Of a DNA stretch of 44,421 nt, positions 1 through 8,062 are shown piece by piece; position 1 is the stretch's first letter, and the number at the start of each line of letters is the position of its first letter. Source of the DNA: Candidatus Fimimorpha excrementavium (GTDB taxonomy: Bacteria; Bacillota; Clostridia; Lachnospirales; Lachnospiraceae); the NCBI GenBank assembly GCA_018710785.1, contig DVJD01000095.1, positions 1-44,421 on the forward strand. Reading direction: 5' to 3'. Below the pieces are notes generated by a model, which was not told where the DNA came from, did not search any database, and saw only the letters and a list, made by a program, of their open reading frames with translations. Position numbers and translations under genes: made by a program.

Positions 1-80
1 ACTTTTACTCTTCCATCATTCTGCATATCAGAATGAACAATTTCTGTCTCATCATTCAATGTCATAAATGGATACATCAT
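1..80 (-). CDS. Partial CDS, N-terminus of an unrecognised protein
   Basis: Only the first 26 codons lie in the window; the gene continues past base 1. It starts MMYPFMTLNDETEIVHSDMQ. The ATG at 80 follows an AGGGAGG Shine-Dalgarno sequence 9 bases upstream, and a promoter lies further up at 122-150, so a real gene start is well supported. No domain can be assigned from this fragment. It has no membrane segment or signal peptide in the visible part and looks like the start of a small soluble protein. Confidence 0.6.
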   Translation of the reverse strand, partial: MMYPFMTLNDETEIVHSDMQNDGRVK

Positions 81-121
81 ATCATCATTCCTCCCTGCTT
101 CTTATACGCTATTTATTGTTT

Positions 122-150
122 ATATTATATCCCATTAAGAATATTTTCAA
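122..150 (-). promoter_or_regulatory. Sigma-A type promoter for the partial gene
   Basis: On the minus strand TTGAAA (145-150) is followed after 17 bases by TAATAT (122-127), with an overlapping TATAAT. It lies just after the stop of the PNPOx-like gene and about 40 bases before the ATG of the partial gene, so that gene probably has its own transcript. Confidence 0.5.
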
Positions 151-152
151 AT

Positions 153-569
153 CTAAAACTCATACCTTGTTCCATGTGAAAGTAACCGTCCATCGGTTAA
201 TTCTACACATAAAATTATAGTATTCTCATCATCAAAATTATTATGTCCATTGTCGATCCACTCAGAAAATACCTTTTTCAATTTCTCGGCAATCCGATAA
301 TTTTCCTCTTTCCCGAAATACCCCAAATTGATACTCTTTCCATGTGCCGTGAACCATTCACCAGCTATTGCAACAGTAGAGTTGCTTTCTATATGCTTCA
401 TTTTATTTGAACGTGCATATGTAATAATATAAAATGCGCCATTCTCATAATAAGCATTTACATAACGCACAAAAGGTACCTCATTTTCTACTGTTGCCAA
501 TGCAATGATGGTATCTTTTCCAAATCGTTCTGCCATTATTTTTTCAGTATCTTCACTTAATTTTATCAC
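153..569 (-). CDS. Pyridoxamine 5'-phosphate oxidase family (split-barrel flavin-binding) protein
   Basis: This protein of about 139 aa looks like a member of the PNPOx-like split-barrel family, which bind FMN or related cofactors and reduce small molecules. The segment reading TIIALATVENEVPFVRYVN followed by a strand with ITYARSNKMKHIESN is typical: the residues near 'R-S-N-K-M-K-H-I' form the flavin-binding edge of the barrel. I place the start at a GTG (569-567) because AAGGGAG lies about 9 bases upstream. An ATG ten codons earlier (599) has no ribosome binding site. The substrate cannot be told from sequence. The neighbouring genes give no functional clue. Confidence 0.75.
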   Translation of the reverse strand: MIKLSEDTEKIMAERFGKDTIIALATVENEVPFVRYVNAYYENGAFYIITYARSNKMKHIESNSTVAIAGEWFTAHGKSINLGYFGKEENYRIAEKLKKVFSEWIDNGHNNFDDENTIILCVELTDGRLLSHGTRYEF

Positions 570-662
570 AAACTCATCTCCCTTACCAATTCCAATCATC
601 GACCAATTTTTCTTTATTATACCATTCGTTTATTCCCCTGTCATTTCATTTCTCGGTCCTGC

Positions 663-694
663 AAAAAAAGAGTGGAACACCATCTGTCCACTCT
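663..694 (-). terminator. Rho-independent terminator after rlmH
   Basis: On the minus strand an 8-bp stem AGAGTGGA / TCCACTCT with a 10-base loop runs straight into seven T residues (663-669). It lies about 65 bases after the rlmH stop and closes the XRE-rlmH transcript. Confidence 0.85.
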
Positions 695-759
695 CTTCTC
701 AAACATTTTATATGGTTCATCACTTCACACCATATCACACTCAAATGCAAAAAACGCAC

Positions 760-1239
760 TTATTTATGATACGGTTCTCCGTTCATGATTCGATAACTGC
801 GGTAAATTTGCTCCAGCAAAATCACACGCATCATCTGATGCGGAAATGTCATCCTGGAAAAACTAATCTGCTCATCCGCCCGGTTCAAAACCTCCGGATC
901 CAGTCCCAGAGAACCTCCGATGATAAACACAATATGGGCCGTTCCATGGATCCCCAACCGTTCGATTTTCCTGGAAAGTTCCACGGAATCCGGCATGTTC
1001 CCTTCGATTGCCAGGGCAATCACATGGGCGCCGCCCGGGATCTTATCCAGCAGACGTTTTCCTTCTTTCTGACGGATTTGATGTTCCAATGCCTCACTGG
1101 CGCCGTCCGGCGTCTTCTCATCCGCCACTTCTATCATTTCCAGCCTGCAATACCGGGAAAGGCGCTTTCCATATTCGTCCAGCGCCATGTTCCAGTATTT
1201 CTCTTTGATTTTACCAACACTTAATATGGTAATCTTCAT
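760..1239 (-). CDS. rlmH: 23S rRNA (pseudouridine1915-N3)-methyltransferase RlmH
   Basis: RlmH methylates pseudouridine 1915 in helix 69 of 23S rRNA using S-adenosylmethionine, acting on assembled 70S ribosomes. The 159-aa length is exactly that of the family. The SPOUT trefoil-knot motifs are visible: FIIGGSLG (residues 105-112, SAM-binding loop), the SFSRMTFPHQMMR segment (126-138), and the conserved C-terminal EPYHK. The start overlaps the stop of the upstream XRE regulator by 4 bases, so the two are translationally coupled. A clear terminator follows at 663-694. Confidence 0.97.
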   Translation of the reverse strand: MKITILSVGKIKEKYWNMALDEYGKRLSRYCRLEMIEVADEKTPDGASEALEHQIRQKEGKRLLDKIPGGAHVIALAIEGNMPDSVELSRKIERLGIHGTAHIVFIIGGSLGLDPEVLNRADEQISFSRMTFPHQMMRVILLEQIYRSYRIMNGEPYHK

Positions 1240-1667
1240 TGATAATGCCCCGTCTCAGATAATTTTTCACACATCTTTTTGATATTTTTCTGATTCATGT
1301 GAAGTACAAATCTGGCAATCGTATACTGTGTCTCATCAGGCATCTTTTCCATGGCCCGGACCATCCGCCTGCGCAGTCTGGCCGGACCGCTTTCACCGAA
1401 TCCCTCGCTGGAACTTCTGAATTCTGCCCAAATCTGCTCCGGGGTTTTCTCTTCTTCCAAATCTGCCAAAAACCAATCAATGCTGAAATTATACAGTTCG
1501 GAGTAGCGTTTCAGTTCAATCAGCGTCGGATACAGACGTCCGCTTTCCAAATCTCTTTGTCTGCGCACAGTAACCCCAGACTTCTCTTCCACCTGCTCCA
1601 CAGTATATCCGTTCAGTTTTCGGAAATAAAACAGCTTCTTTCCGATGGTAGGGAGATATTTCTCCAT
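1236..1667 (-). CDS. XRE-family helix-turn-helix regulator
   Basis: A 143-aa protein with an N-terminal XRE helix-turn-helix at about residues 8-62 (GKKLFYFRKLNGYTVEQVEEKSGV..., then an R-Q-R-DLESGRLYPTL recognition and closing helix). The rest is a helical, charged C-terminal region of about 75 aa that may mediate dimerisation or ligand sensing; I recognise no domain there. AAGGAG lies upstream of the ATG. It overlaps rlmH by 4 bases, an association with a housekeeping rRNA methylase that says little about its target. It could regulate itself or the adjacent BlaI/M56 pair, but no operator is obvious. Confidence 0.85.
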   Translation of the reverse strand: MEKYLPTIGKKLFYFRKLNGYTVEQVEEKSGVTVRRQRDLESGRLYPTLIELKRYSELYNFSIDWFLADLEEEKTPEQIWAEFRSSSEGFGESGPARLRRRMVRAMEKMPDETQYTIARFVLHMNQKNIKKMCEKLSETGHYQ

Positions 1668-1715
1668 GGTAGGGTCTCCTTAAATGTATGCTATACGTTC
1701 ATAACCTTGATTCAA

Positions 1716-3116
1716 TTAGTATGTAACCATTAATGATACATCAATCGTACCGCTGCTTGGATTTTCCACATAAACATAGTGAGTTCCTGTCTGCCGAATG
1801 GAGAATGTATGGCCAAATACTCCACTACCGGCAACGTACCGTCTTGTCCCGTTCGGCTGAATAATTCCAACATTTGTAGTATGATTGGTTGGAGAAATAT
1901 CTACCGTAACTCTTATTTCTCCGCCAGCTGTTTTATAATATCCCTGTACCGTTCGATAGGTAGTATTTGAGGGAATTGACCAATCATATCCATAAACTGA
2001 TTTTGATAAAGTTCCATCCATCAAAACCACATTCCCACTCAAAGGCTCTGCTGTATAGATTTCTTCACTGCACTCACCAAAGTCCTCCTGTGCTACACTT
2101 GCTTCTTCCACCGCAGCCTGTTCTCTTACCGCATTCCCATACACACTTGTAAGCAATCCGCTGGCACTTACGGACGATACGGTTCCGATTCCCAGAAACG
2201 CTGCTCCAACCAGTCCTGCCACAATTTTCTTCTTCGTACTTTTTGTCTTAAATTTCTTCATCCAATCCACTCTCCATCCTAAGATTTTGGCTCCATTGAT
2301 CAAATAAACGAATTTCTTCTGTCTTTTCTTCATTCGTTCTTTGTACAATTCAAGTAAATACTCGATTGTCGTAAAATATTCTTTCTTTTTGATAATATGA
2401 CGATATTCCGTTAAGACTTCTTCATCTACGGCGCGCTCCATCCATATCTCGTACAAAAATCGAAGCAAATGGGCAAATGGATTGAACCAGTGGACATACA
2501 TCAGTTCCTTGATCAGAAACATTTTGAAATTGTCATGTTTCTGAATATGTACCAATTCATGATATATAACTGAACGGATGCCCTGAATGTCTAAGCAACG
2601 ACAATTGATAATTATACAGGGCCTAAAAAATCCGACGTTGCACGGAGAGGATGCCGCGTCAAAGCGGTACAATCCAACCTCCCGATTCACGCCAAGTTCT
2701 TCTTTCGCCTCTTGTAATATCTCAAGCCAAGGTCCATCTATGACTTCCATACCAATCGTGGTCATTCGTCTTGCTTCATAACAGCTGTGAAGGAAGAATC
2801 CCTGCCCCACAATGATACCTAAAATCCACACCGCCATCACTTGATTCGCCAACCGGTTCACTGCATCATATGTCATGGACAGCTCATTGATGACATAAGC
2901 TTCCACATCCACTGCCGAATAGAATTCAGAAAAATATCCAAACAGCGTCAATGGTATGACATAAAATACAGCGCAAAACAGCACACCTTTTTTATTCCAC
3001 GATGCTACGAATCGTTTTCCAACAGTCGAACAATGCAATCCCCATATGATGGTGATGACACTACCGGCTATCGTCATGATCAACATGGTAAATATGAAAT
3101 TAATCTTCCAGTTCAT
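1716..3116 (-). CDS. BlaR1/MecR1-like M56 membrane metallopeptidase with a non-PBP extracellular domain
   Basis: M56 peptidases sense an outside signal and cleave or inactivate a BlaI-type repressor. Three hydrophobic segments are visible near residues 6-28, 46-64 and 93-112. The zinc motif HELVH is at 186-190 in the cytoplasmic loop, with a likely third ligand in EIWMERAVDE (about 223-232). A fourth membrane segment follows at about 297-318 (KKIVAGLVGAAFLGIGTV). BlaR1 has a penicillin-binding sensor of about 250 aa after this helix. Here only about 145 residues follow: an acidic linker and then a beta-rich domain rich in Thr, Gly and Val with no SxxK or KTG motif. The gene overlaps blaI by 17 bases. 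No beta-lactamase is nearby, so the inducer is unknown. Confidence 0.85.
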   Translation of the reverse strand: MNWKINFIFTMLIMTIAGSVITIIWGLHCSTVGKRFVASWNKKGVLFCAVFYVIPLTLFGYFSEFYSAVDVEAYVINELSMTYDAVNRLANQVMAVWILGIIVGQGFFLHSCYEARRMTTIGMEVIDGPWLEILQEAKEELGVNREVGLYRFDAASSPCNVGFFRPCIIINCRCLDIQGIRSVIYHELVHIQKHDNFKMFLIKELMYVHWFNPFAHLLRFLYEIWMERAVDEEVLTEYRHIIKKKEYFTTIEYLLELYKERMKKRQKKFVYLINGAKILGWRVDWMKKFKTKSTKKKIVAGLVGAAFLGIGTVSSVSASGLLTSVYGNAVREQAAVEEASVAQEDFGECSEEIYTAEPLSGNVVLMDGTLSKSVYGYDWSIPSNTTYRTVQGYYKTAGGEIRVTVDISPTNHTTNVGIIQPNGTRRYVAGSGVFGHTFSIRQTGTHYVYVENPSSGTIDVSLMVTY

Positions 3117-3477
3117 CGATTTTCTTCATAATGGATTCTCGCTGTTCATCGCTCATCTTAACTTTCTTAAAGAAAGCGGTACCAAAAGCTTTGGCAGAAC
3201 GTCCGAACCACTCATCTTTTACCTGTTCCTGAACCAATTCTGCATACTCTTCTCTGCTCACTGTCGGCCAGTAATAGGAAAACATGTTGATTCTCTGATA
3301 ATCCAATAAGCCTTTAGCGACTAGCTGTTTCAGATAAGTTGAAAGCGTAGAATTCTTCCATTCCTTCCCGCTTCTCTTCTTAACGCCGCTGATAATATCC
3401 TGGATCATAATCCTGCCGTTATTGGCCCAGATCACTTCCATGACATCCTTCTGGCATTTCGTCAACTTAATATCCAT
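3100..3477 (-). CDS. BlaI/MecI/CopY-family transcriptional repressor
   Basis: A 125-aa winged-helix repressor with the typical opening KLTKCQKDVMEVIWANNGR and the recognition region NSTLSTYLKQLVAKGLL (about residues 42-58). A helical dimerisation tail follows, with DEWFGRSAKAFGTAFF. In this family the dimer represses its own operon until the membrane peptidase partner cleaves it; that partner is the next gene, overlapping by 17 bases. It is preceded by its own promoter (3568-3596). The identity of other target genes is not visible here. Confidence 0.92.
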   Translation of the reverse strand: MDIKLTKCQKDVMEVIWANNGRIMIQDIISGVKKRSGKEWKNSTLSTYLKQLVAKGLLDYQRINMFSYYWPTVSREEYAELVQEQVKDEWFGRSAKAFGTAFFKKVKMSDEQRESIMKKIDELED

Positions 3478-3567
3478 TCCCTTTTGCTCCTTTCTTCATA
3501 TACCTCCATTTATCAAAGATCCGGAGCCTCTGATCTCCAATAAATAGAAATATTAAGATACGTTATC

Positions 3568-3596
3568 ATGCTACCATGTTCCCCATCGCTTGTCAA
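3568..3596 (-). promoter_or_regulatory. Promoter of the blaI-M56 operon, with small dyad
   Basis: TTGACA (3591-3596) and TAGCAT (3568-3573) are separated by 17 bases on the minus strand. A small dyad, GATA-ACG-TATC, lies directly after the -10 box and could be part of a repressor site; the classical TACA-N-TGTA BlaI operator is not seen. The rest of the 318-base gap from 3478 to 3795 is AT-rich. It contains a TATAAT at about 3725-3730 on the minus strand but no gene that I can support. Confidence 0.6.
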
Positions 3597-3795
3597 TAAT
3601 ATTTCGACATTTTTCCCCTCCAATACGTGGATTTTATCACATTTATGGTAAATCTTTCATTCTTTATTTGACTCCTGTTAATATATTTTCCCCTCTTAAC
3701 AGTTTTTTCTTTTGTTCTGTCATTATACAAAACAGGGGTTTTATTGTTTCACTATCGGCGACAGTTTCCATTATTTTCCAACAATTGCCTAGTTG

Positions 3796-4365
3796 TCACA
3801 AATATTTAATCATGTCGTACCAAACAGCACCGCCATGAACGGATTTCGATTTTCCCAGATTCTCAAATCCAAAACGGTGATAGAATGGAAACAGAGCCTC
3901 TTTGCATGTGAGCACGATCCCCTTTCTTCCGCAGTCTTTGGCGTACTGTATCAGGGTTTCCATCAGGCGGGATGCAATCCGATGCCCCTGATAGTTTGGT
4001 TCCACATCAATGCCGAACACCGATTGATAGGCTCCGTCCGGACGATGCAGGTCTGTGTTTTCATACATTTCATCTTGAATATACATCCCCTCAATCACCG
4101 CGCCGTTAATGAACCCCACCACCCGGTGTTTTGCCTCTGCCACAAAGAAACTGTCCAAAAAAGTATCCATCCGCTTTTGAAACGCCTCTCTGTCAGCAGC
4201 CTCCGCAGGCGGAAAACATTCCTTTTCAATCCGCACAATGTCTTCCAGATCTTCTTTCACCGCATGGCGTATTTTTATTGTCTCCATGTTCATTTGTTCT
4301 AAGTGACTCTCCTCTTCATCCATTATTCCAATGCTGTATCGTATTATCTCCATAGGGAAAAGCAT
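3796..4365 (-). CDS. GNAT-family N-acetyltransferase
   Basis: The protein (up to 189 aa) carries a GNAT fold: an opening strand TIKIRHAVKEDLEDIVRIE, acceptor-side helices, the acetyl-CoA loop region VEPNYQGHRIASRLMETLI (variant of Q/RxxGxG/A), and a closing KEALFPFYHRFGFENLG strand. The arrangement, with FPPAEAA and a YHRFGF ending, resembles arylalkylamine or small-molecule amine acetyltransferases. The substrate is unknown. The start is uncertain. The promoter's -10 box ends only about 20 bases before the ATG at 4365, leaving a very short leader. The GNAT fold itself begins about 27 residues in, so an internal ATG (residue 25 or 27) behind GAGGAGAG is an alternative. Confidence 0.85.
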   Translation of the reverse strand: MLFPMEIIRYSIGIMDEEESHLEQMNMETIKIRHAVKEDLEDIVRIEKECFPPAEAADREAFQKRMDTFLDSFFVAEAKHRVVGFINGAVIEGMYIQDEMYENTDLHRPDGAYQSVFGIDVEPNYQGHRIASRLMETLIQYAKDCGRKGIVLTCKEALFPFYHRFGFENLGKSKSVHGGAVWYDMIKYL

Positions 4366-4383
4366 TGTCTATACTACAACTAC

Positions 4384-4412
4384 ATCATAGTACAAACAAT
4401 GCTCCCTGTCAA
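4384..4412 (-). promoter_or_regulatory. Promoter of the GNAT gene
   Basis: A near-consensus sigma-A promoter on the minus strand: TTGACA (4407-4412), 17-base spacer, TATGAT (4384-4389). It lies between the spoIVA stop and the acetyltransferase. Confidence 0.75.
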
Positions 4413-4477
4413 TTCACCGTTTTACCAAATATTTTATAGAAGATATTGGATAAGTTGTAGACAAAACAGCATGGTTC

Positions 4478-5953
4478 TTAAATAATAATGCATATCATGC
4501 CGCCGTTGCTGTCGTTGATGATCTTCTGCATGGTATCCTGCAGTTTCATCTGACAATCCTCTGTCATCTGGGAAATTTTCGCATCAATTCCATCATCGAC
4601 AATTTGTTCGATTGATTTTCCAAAGATATTGGTATCCCAGATCCCGGACTCACTTTTCTGGGCCGTCTGTTTCATATAGGCAATCAGATCCTGTGCCTGC
4701 TGTTCACTTCCCACGATCGGAGCAATTTCTGTTTCAATAAAGCTCTTAATCATGTGGATGGACGGCGCGGTCGCTTTCATTTTTACGCCAAATTTATTGC
4801 CATGGTGAATAATCTGCGGTTCATCCAGGGCAATCTCATTTCGTTCCGGCGTCACCACCCCGTATCCTTTTACCCGAACCGCTTCAATGGCATCTTTCAC
4901 TTTCTGGTATTGCTTTTTTGTCCTTGATAATTCCAGCAAAGTCTTCATCAGCTGGTATTCTCCCTGGATGGGCATTTCCACGTATTCGCTGATAATCTGG
5001 TAATAATAACTCTGACCGATCATGACCTCCAAAGAGACGCTTCCGTCTGAAAGATTTTTCCTGTCGATACGGATTTGGCGGACAAATTCCGGCGCTCCTT
5101 CGGATAAATCCGGGCCAATATCCTTCATCCAGGTTACCTTTCCAAGAATCGTTTTGGCGAACTCAATCATTTTTTCCTTCATGGGATGGGTGTCCGGCAG
5201 GATTTCCAGCCACTTCGGAATGTGAAAATCCAATTCCGCCACTGGAAATTCTTCCAGTATCATTTTCATGATTTGCGTGATATCTTCTTTTTTCAGCTGT
5301 TCGCAATTGACCGGCACCACATGAACGCCGTAGTGGGATGCCATCTCTGAGGCCAATGCCTGGGCCTCTTCGGATCTGGGCTTTACGCAGTTTAATAAAA
5401 TGACAAATGGTTTTCCCAGCTTTTTCAGTTCATTTACGGTTTTCTCTTCCGCCGGTATGTAATTGGCCCGGTCCAGCTCCCCGATGGAACCGTCCGTCGT
5501 CACCACCATCCCGATGGTACTATGGTCATTGATGACTTTTTTGGTCCCCAGCTCCGCCGCCTGGGTAAATGGAATTTCATACTCAAACCATGGCGTCTTT
5601 ACCATCCGTTCCTGATCATTCTCCGTGTGTCCGGCGGCCCCCTCCACCATATATCCCACACAATCGATCATTCGGATGCTGACCTCCACCCCTTCCGCTA
5701 TGGTCACCTGCGCGGCATCCTTCGGAACAAATTTTGGCTCCGTCGTCATAATCGTTTTTCCCGCGGCCGACTGGGGCAGTTCATCTCTGGTACGCGCTTT
5801 TGCATTTTCATCTTCCATATTCGGAAGCACCATGAGATCCACAAACCGTTTGATGAACGTGGATTTGCCGGTACGCACCGGTCCCACCACTCCGATATAG
5901 ATTTCCCCTCCTGTACGGACCTGTATGTCCTTATATACATCAAATTCACCCAT
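4478..5953 (-). CDS. spoIVA: Stage IV sporulation protein A (spore coat morphogenetic ATPase)
   Basis: SpoIVA polymerises on the forespore surface by ATP hydrolysis and forms the base on which the spore coat is built. The 491-aa length matches the family. The Walker A motif GPVRTGKST is at residues 24-32, followed by VDLMVLPNMEDENAKART, a segment I recognise as SpoIVA-specific, and a Walker B-like MIDCVGYMVEGA. The C-terminal half contains the IRMID/EYQLMKTL helical region and ends in a hydrophobic tail (MICIII). GGGAGG precedes the ATG, and a sigma-E-like promoter lies at 6007-6035. It indicates that the host forms endospores. Confidence 0.97.
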   Translation of the reverse strand: MGEFDVYKDIQVRTGGEIYIGVVGPVRTGKSTFIKRFVDLMVLPNMEDENAKARTRDELPQSAAGKTIMTTEPKFVPKDAAQVTIAEGVEVSIRMIDCVGYMVEGAAGHTENDQERMVKTPWFEYEIPFTQAAELGTKKVINDHSTIGMVVTTDGSIGELDRANYIPAEEKTVNELKKLGKPFVILLNCVKPRSEEAQALASEMASHYGVHVVPVNCEQLKKEDITQIMKMILEEFPVAELDFHIPKWLEILPDTHPMKEKMIEFAKTILGKVTWMKDIGPDLSEGAPEFVRQIRIDRKNLSDGSVSLEVMIGQSYYYQIISEYVEMPIQGEYQLMKTLLELSRTKKQYQKVKDAIEAVRVKGYGVVTPERNEIALDEPQIIHHGNKFGVKMKATAPSIHMIKSFIETEIAPIVGSEQQAQDLIAYMKQTAQKSESGIWDTNIFGKSIEQIVDDGIDAKISQMTEDCQMKLQDTMQKIINDSNGGMICIII

Positions 5954-6006
5954 TTTGATTTCCTCCCATACATACCGGCATTTGCCCCCGGCTGGCTCTT
6001 TGTATT

Positions 6007-6035
6007 AATATATGCGAAGAAATCAGAGAACATTC
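6007..6035 (-). promoter_or_regulatory. Candidate sigma-E promoter of spoIVA
   Basis: On the minus strand GAATGTT (6029-6035) and CATATATT (6007-6014) are 14 bases apart. This resembles the mother-cell sigma-E pattern (roughly ATA-TT, 14-base spacer, CATA-A-T). In Bacillus subtilis spoIVA is transcribed by sigma-E, which fits. It is a match by eye only. Confidence 0.55.
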
Positions 6036-6052
6036 CAGCTTTTTCACAGGAT

Positions 6053-6844
6053 TCAGCCCAGCGCCACATCCAAAATCATCATCACCGCAAACCCAGCCAT
6101 GACACCGATCGTCCCCATATGGGAATCCTTCTCCCGATTTGCTTCCGGAATCAGCTCCTCTGCCACAACGAATACCATGGCTCCAGCCGCAAATGACAGC
6201 AGCCACGGCATGGCTGCTCCCACTGCCTCCGCGATCAAAACGGCAAGCACACCAGCGATGGGCTCGGCGATTCCGGAAAGAGCTCCGTAGCAGAAAGCCC
6301 GTCGGCTGCTGATTCCCTCCTTCTTCAGCGGAAGAGAAATCGCCGCCCCCTCCGGGAAATTTTGTATTCCAATCCCGATGCCCAGCGCCAAAGCCGCTGT
6401 CCAGGCTGTGGATGACGTCCCCTCCGCTGCGGCCAATGCACAGGATAATCCGACCGCCAGCCCTTCCGGAATATTGTGAAGGGTAACTGCCAAAATCATC
6501 ATGGTTGAGCGGCCCAGATGAAACCGCGGTCCTTCCGGTTTTTCTCCCAAAACGTGAAGATGAGGGATCACATGATCCAAAAGCAGAAAGAAAGCCCCTC
6601 CCGCCGCGAATCCGCCGGCTGCCGGAATCCAGCCCACGCCTCCCGCTTCCTTTGCCTGATCCATGGCCGGAATCAGCAGCGACCACACAGAAGCAGCCAC
6701 CATCACACCGGCCGCGAATCCCAAAAATAAGTTTTGAAACCGTTCACTGACATCTTTTCTGAAGAAAAACACCACGGCCGCTCCCAGGGCCGTCATAAAA
6801 AAAGTAAATCCAGTGGTTCCCAATGCATACCATAATGCTTCCAT
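6053..6844 (-). CDS. ZIP-family divalent metal transporter (ZupT-like)
   Basis: ZIP proteins import Zn2+ and other divalent metals across the cytoplasmic membrane. About eight membrane segments are visible. The two signature helices carry HNIPEG (about residues 123-128) and QNFPEG (161-166), which form the metal site, and the last helices contain a VAEELIPEA motif. The ATG at 6844 is preferred because GGGAGAGTGG lies just upstream. An ATG 15 codons earlier has its AGGA too close. The gene sits between gpsA and spoIVA, and a second metal uptake system (znuACB) lies at 34-37 kb. Confidence 0.92.
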   Translation of the reverse strand: MEALWYALGTTGFTFFMTALGAAVVFFFRKDVSERFQNLFLGFAAGVMVAASVWSLLIPAMDQAKEAGGVGWIPAAGGFAAGGAFFLLLDHVIPHLHVLGEKPEGPRFHLGRSTMMILAVTLHNIPEGLAVGLSCALAAAEGTSSTAWTAALALGIGIGIQNFPEGAAISLPLKKEGISSRRAFCYGALSGIAEPIAGVLAVLIAEAVGAAMPWLLSFAAGAMVFVVAEELIPEANREKDSHMGTIGVMAGFAVMMILDVALG

Positions 6845-6988
6845 TTTTTCCACTCTCCCATACAAATCATATTTCCGTGCGGATTTCATGCTTCCTACTA
6901 TCTTATGCCCTTTTTCCGACTTTCATAATCAGATAGAGAAAGAAAACTTTCGCGCAAGCACGGCAGCCGCTTTCCGGGCTTATCATGC

Positions 6989-7032
6989 AAAAAGACGGAC
7001 GCAAAACTTTACCCAAAAGTCCTGCATCCGCC
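6989..7032 (-). terminator. Rho-independent terminator after gpsA
   Basis: A 17-bp imperfect stem with a 5-base loop on the minus strand is followed by TTTTTG. It begins about 15 bases after the gpsA stop and separates the der-plsY-gpsA transcript from the ZIP gene. Confidence 0.85.
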
Positions 7033-7046
7033 TGTCTGTGTTTCTG

Positions 7047-8051
7047 TTATTCCCACGCCACTTCCATGTTTTTATCGCGCAGCATCAGATCAGCCACCGC
7101 TTCTTCGGCAGATTTGTGTTCAAACAATACCTGATTCACCTGCTCGATGATCGGCAGAGATACCTGGTATTTTTTTCCAAGAGCCAAAGCAGCTTTCGCC
7201 GAGTAAACACCCTCCACGACCATGTTGACTTCCCGCATGGCTTCCTCCATGGATTTTCCCTGGCCGATCAAAATTCCGGCCCTGCGGTTGCGGCTGTGCA
7301 TACTGGCGCACGTGACAATCAGATCGCCGATTCCGGACAGCCCGGAAAATGTTTCCGCCCGTCCTCCCATGGCCATGCCCAGCCGGGAGATTTCTGCGAT
7401 TCCCCGGGTGATCAGAGCCGCTTTTGTATTATCACCATATCCCAGGCCATCGGCCACACCGGCTGCCAGGGCAATCACATTTTTCAGCGCGCCGCCCAGC
7501 TCAATTCCAAGCACATCCGGGCTGGTATAGACACGAAAAACCGGCGACATAAAATAATTCTGAATCAGTTCTGCCGTTTTCCTCGTCCTGGCTCCTGCCA
7601 CACATGTGGTTGGAATCCCCCGGCTGACTTCTTCCGCATGGCTCGGTCCAGAAAGCACCGCTGCGTCTGCCCTTGGAATCTCCTCTTCCATCTGTTCTGT
7701 GAGCGTCATAAGCGTCTGCTCCTCGATTCCCTTCGCCACGTTGACGATAATCTGGCCGTCTCTGATATACGGCTTCATTTTCCTGCAGGTTTCCCTGGTA
7801 AAAATCGACGGAACCGCAAGGACCAGCAAATCTTTTCCCATACAGGCATCCCTCAGATCATCCGCATCAATCCACGTGATTTCTTCTGGGATTTTTACTC
7901 CCGGCAGGCTTCTGTGCATCCGGTTTTCTCTCAGGTATGTAATCTCATCCTGGATGGCTGACCATGCGCTGACTTCATGGCCGTTCTGGTGTAATAATAT
8001 GCTGAGGGCAATCCCCCACGTTCCCGTCCCAATGATACTGATTTTTGCCAT
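7047..8051 (-). CDS. gpsA: Glycerol-3-phosphate dehydrogenase [NAD(P)+]
   Basis: GpsA reduces dihydroxyacetone phosphate to sn-glycerol 3-phosphate, the backbone for phospholipids. The Rossmann motif GTGTWG (residues 8-13) opens the protein. VNVAKGIE carries the conserved lysine region, and the signature GGALKNVIALAAGVADGLG followed by GDNTKAALITRG is complete. Length (334 aa) is normal. It lies 11 bases after plsY, which uses its product, so the two form a lipid-synthesis unit downstream of der. Confidence 0.97.
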   Translation of the reverse strand: MAKISIIGTGTWGIALSILLHQNGHEVSAWSAIQDEITYLRENRMHRSLPGVKIPEEITWIDADDLRDACMGKDLLVLAVPSIFTRETCRKMKPYIRDGQIIVNVAKGIEEQTLMTLTEQMEEEIPRADAAVLSGPSHAEEVSRGIPTTCVAGARTRKTAELIQNYFMSPVFRVYTSPDVLGIELGGALKNVIALAAGVADGLGYGDNTKAALITRGIAEISRLGMAMGGRAETFSGLSGIGDLIVTCASMHSRNRRAGILIGQGKSMEEAMREVNMVVEGVYSAKAALALGKKYQVSLPIIEQVNQVLFEHKSAEEAVADLMLRDKNMEVAWE

Positions 8052-8062
8052 ATCCGACTCCT

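Noticed and set aside
505-1224. A 239-codon plus-strand frame opposite the PNPOx-like gene and rlmH
   Set aside because: It overlaps two well-supported minus-strand genes, has no ribosome binding site and no recognisable domain.
5946-6686. A Gly/Ser-rich minus-strand frame overlapping the ZIP gene
   Set aside because: Alternate-frame shadow of the ZIP transporter coding sequence; no start signal.
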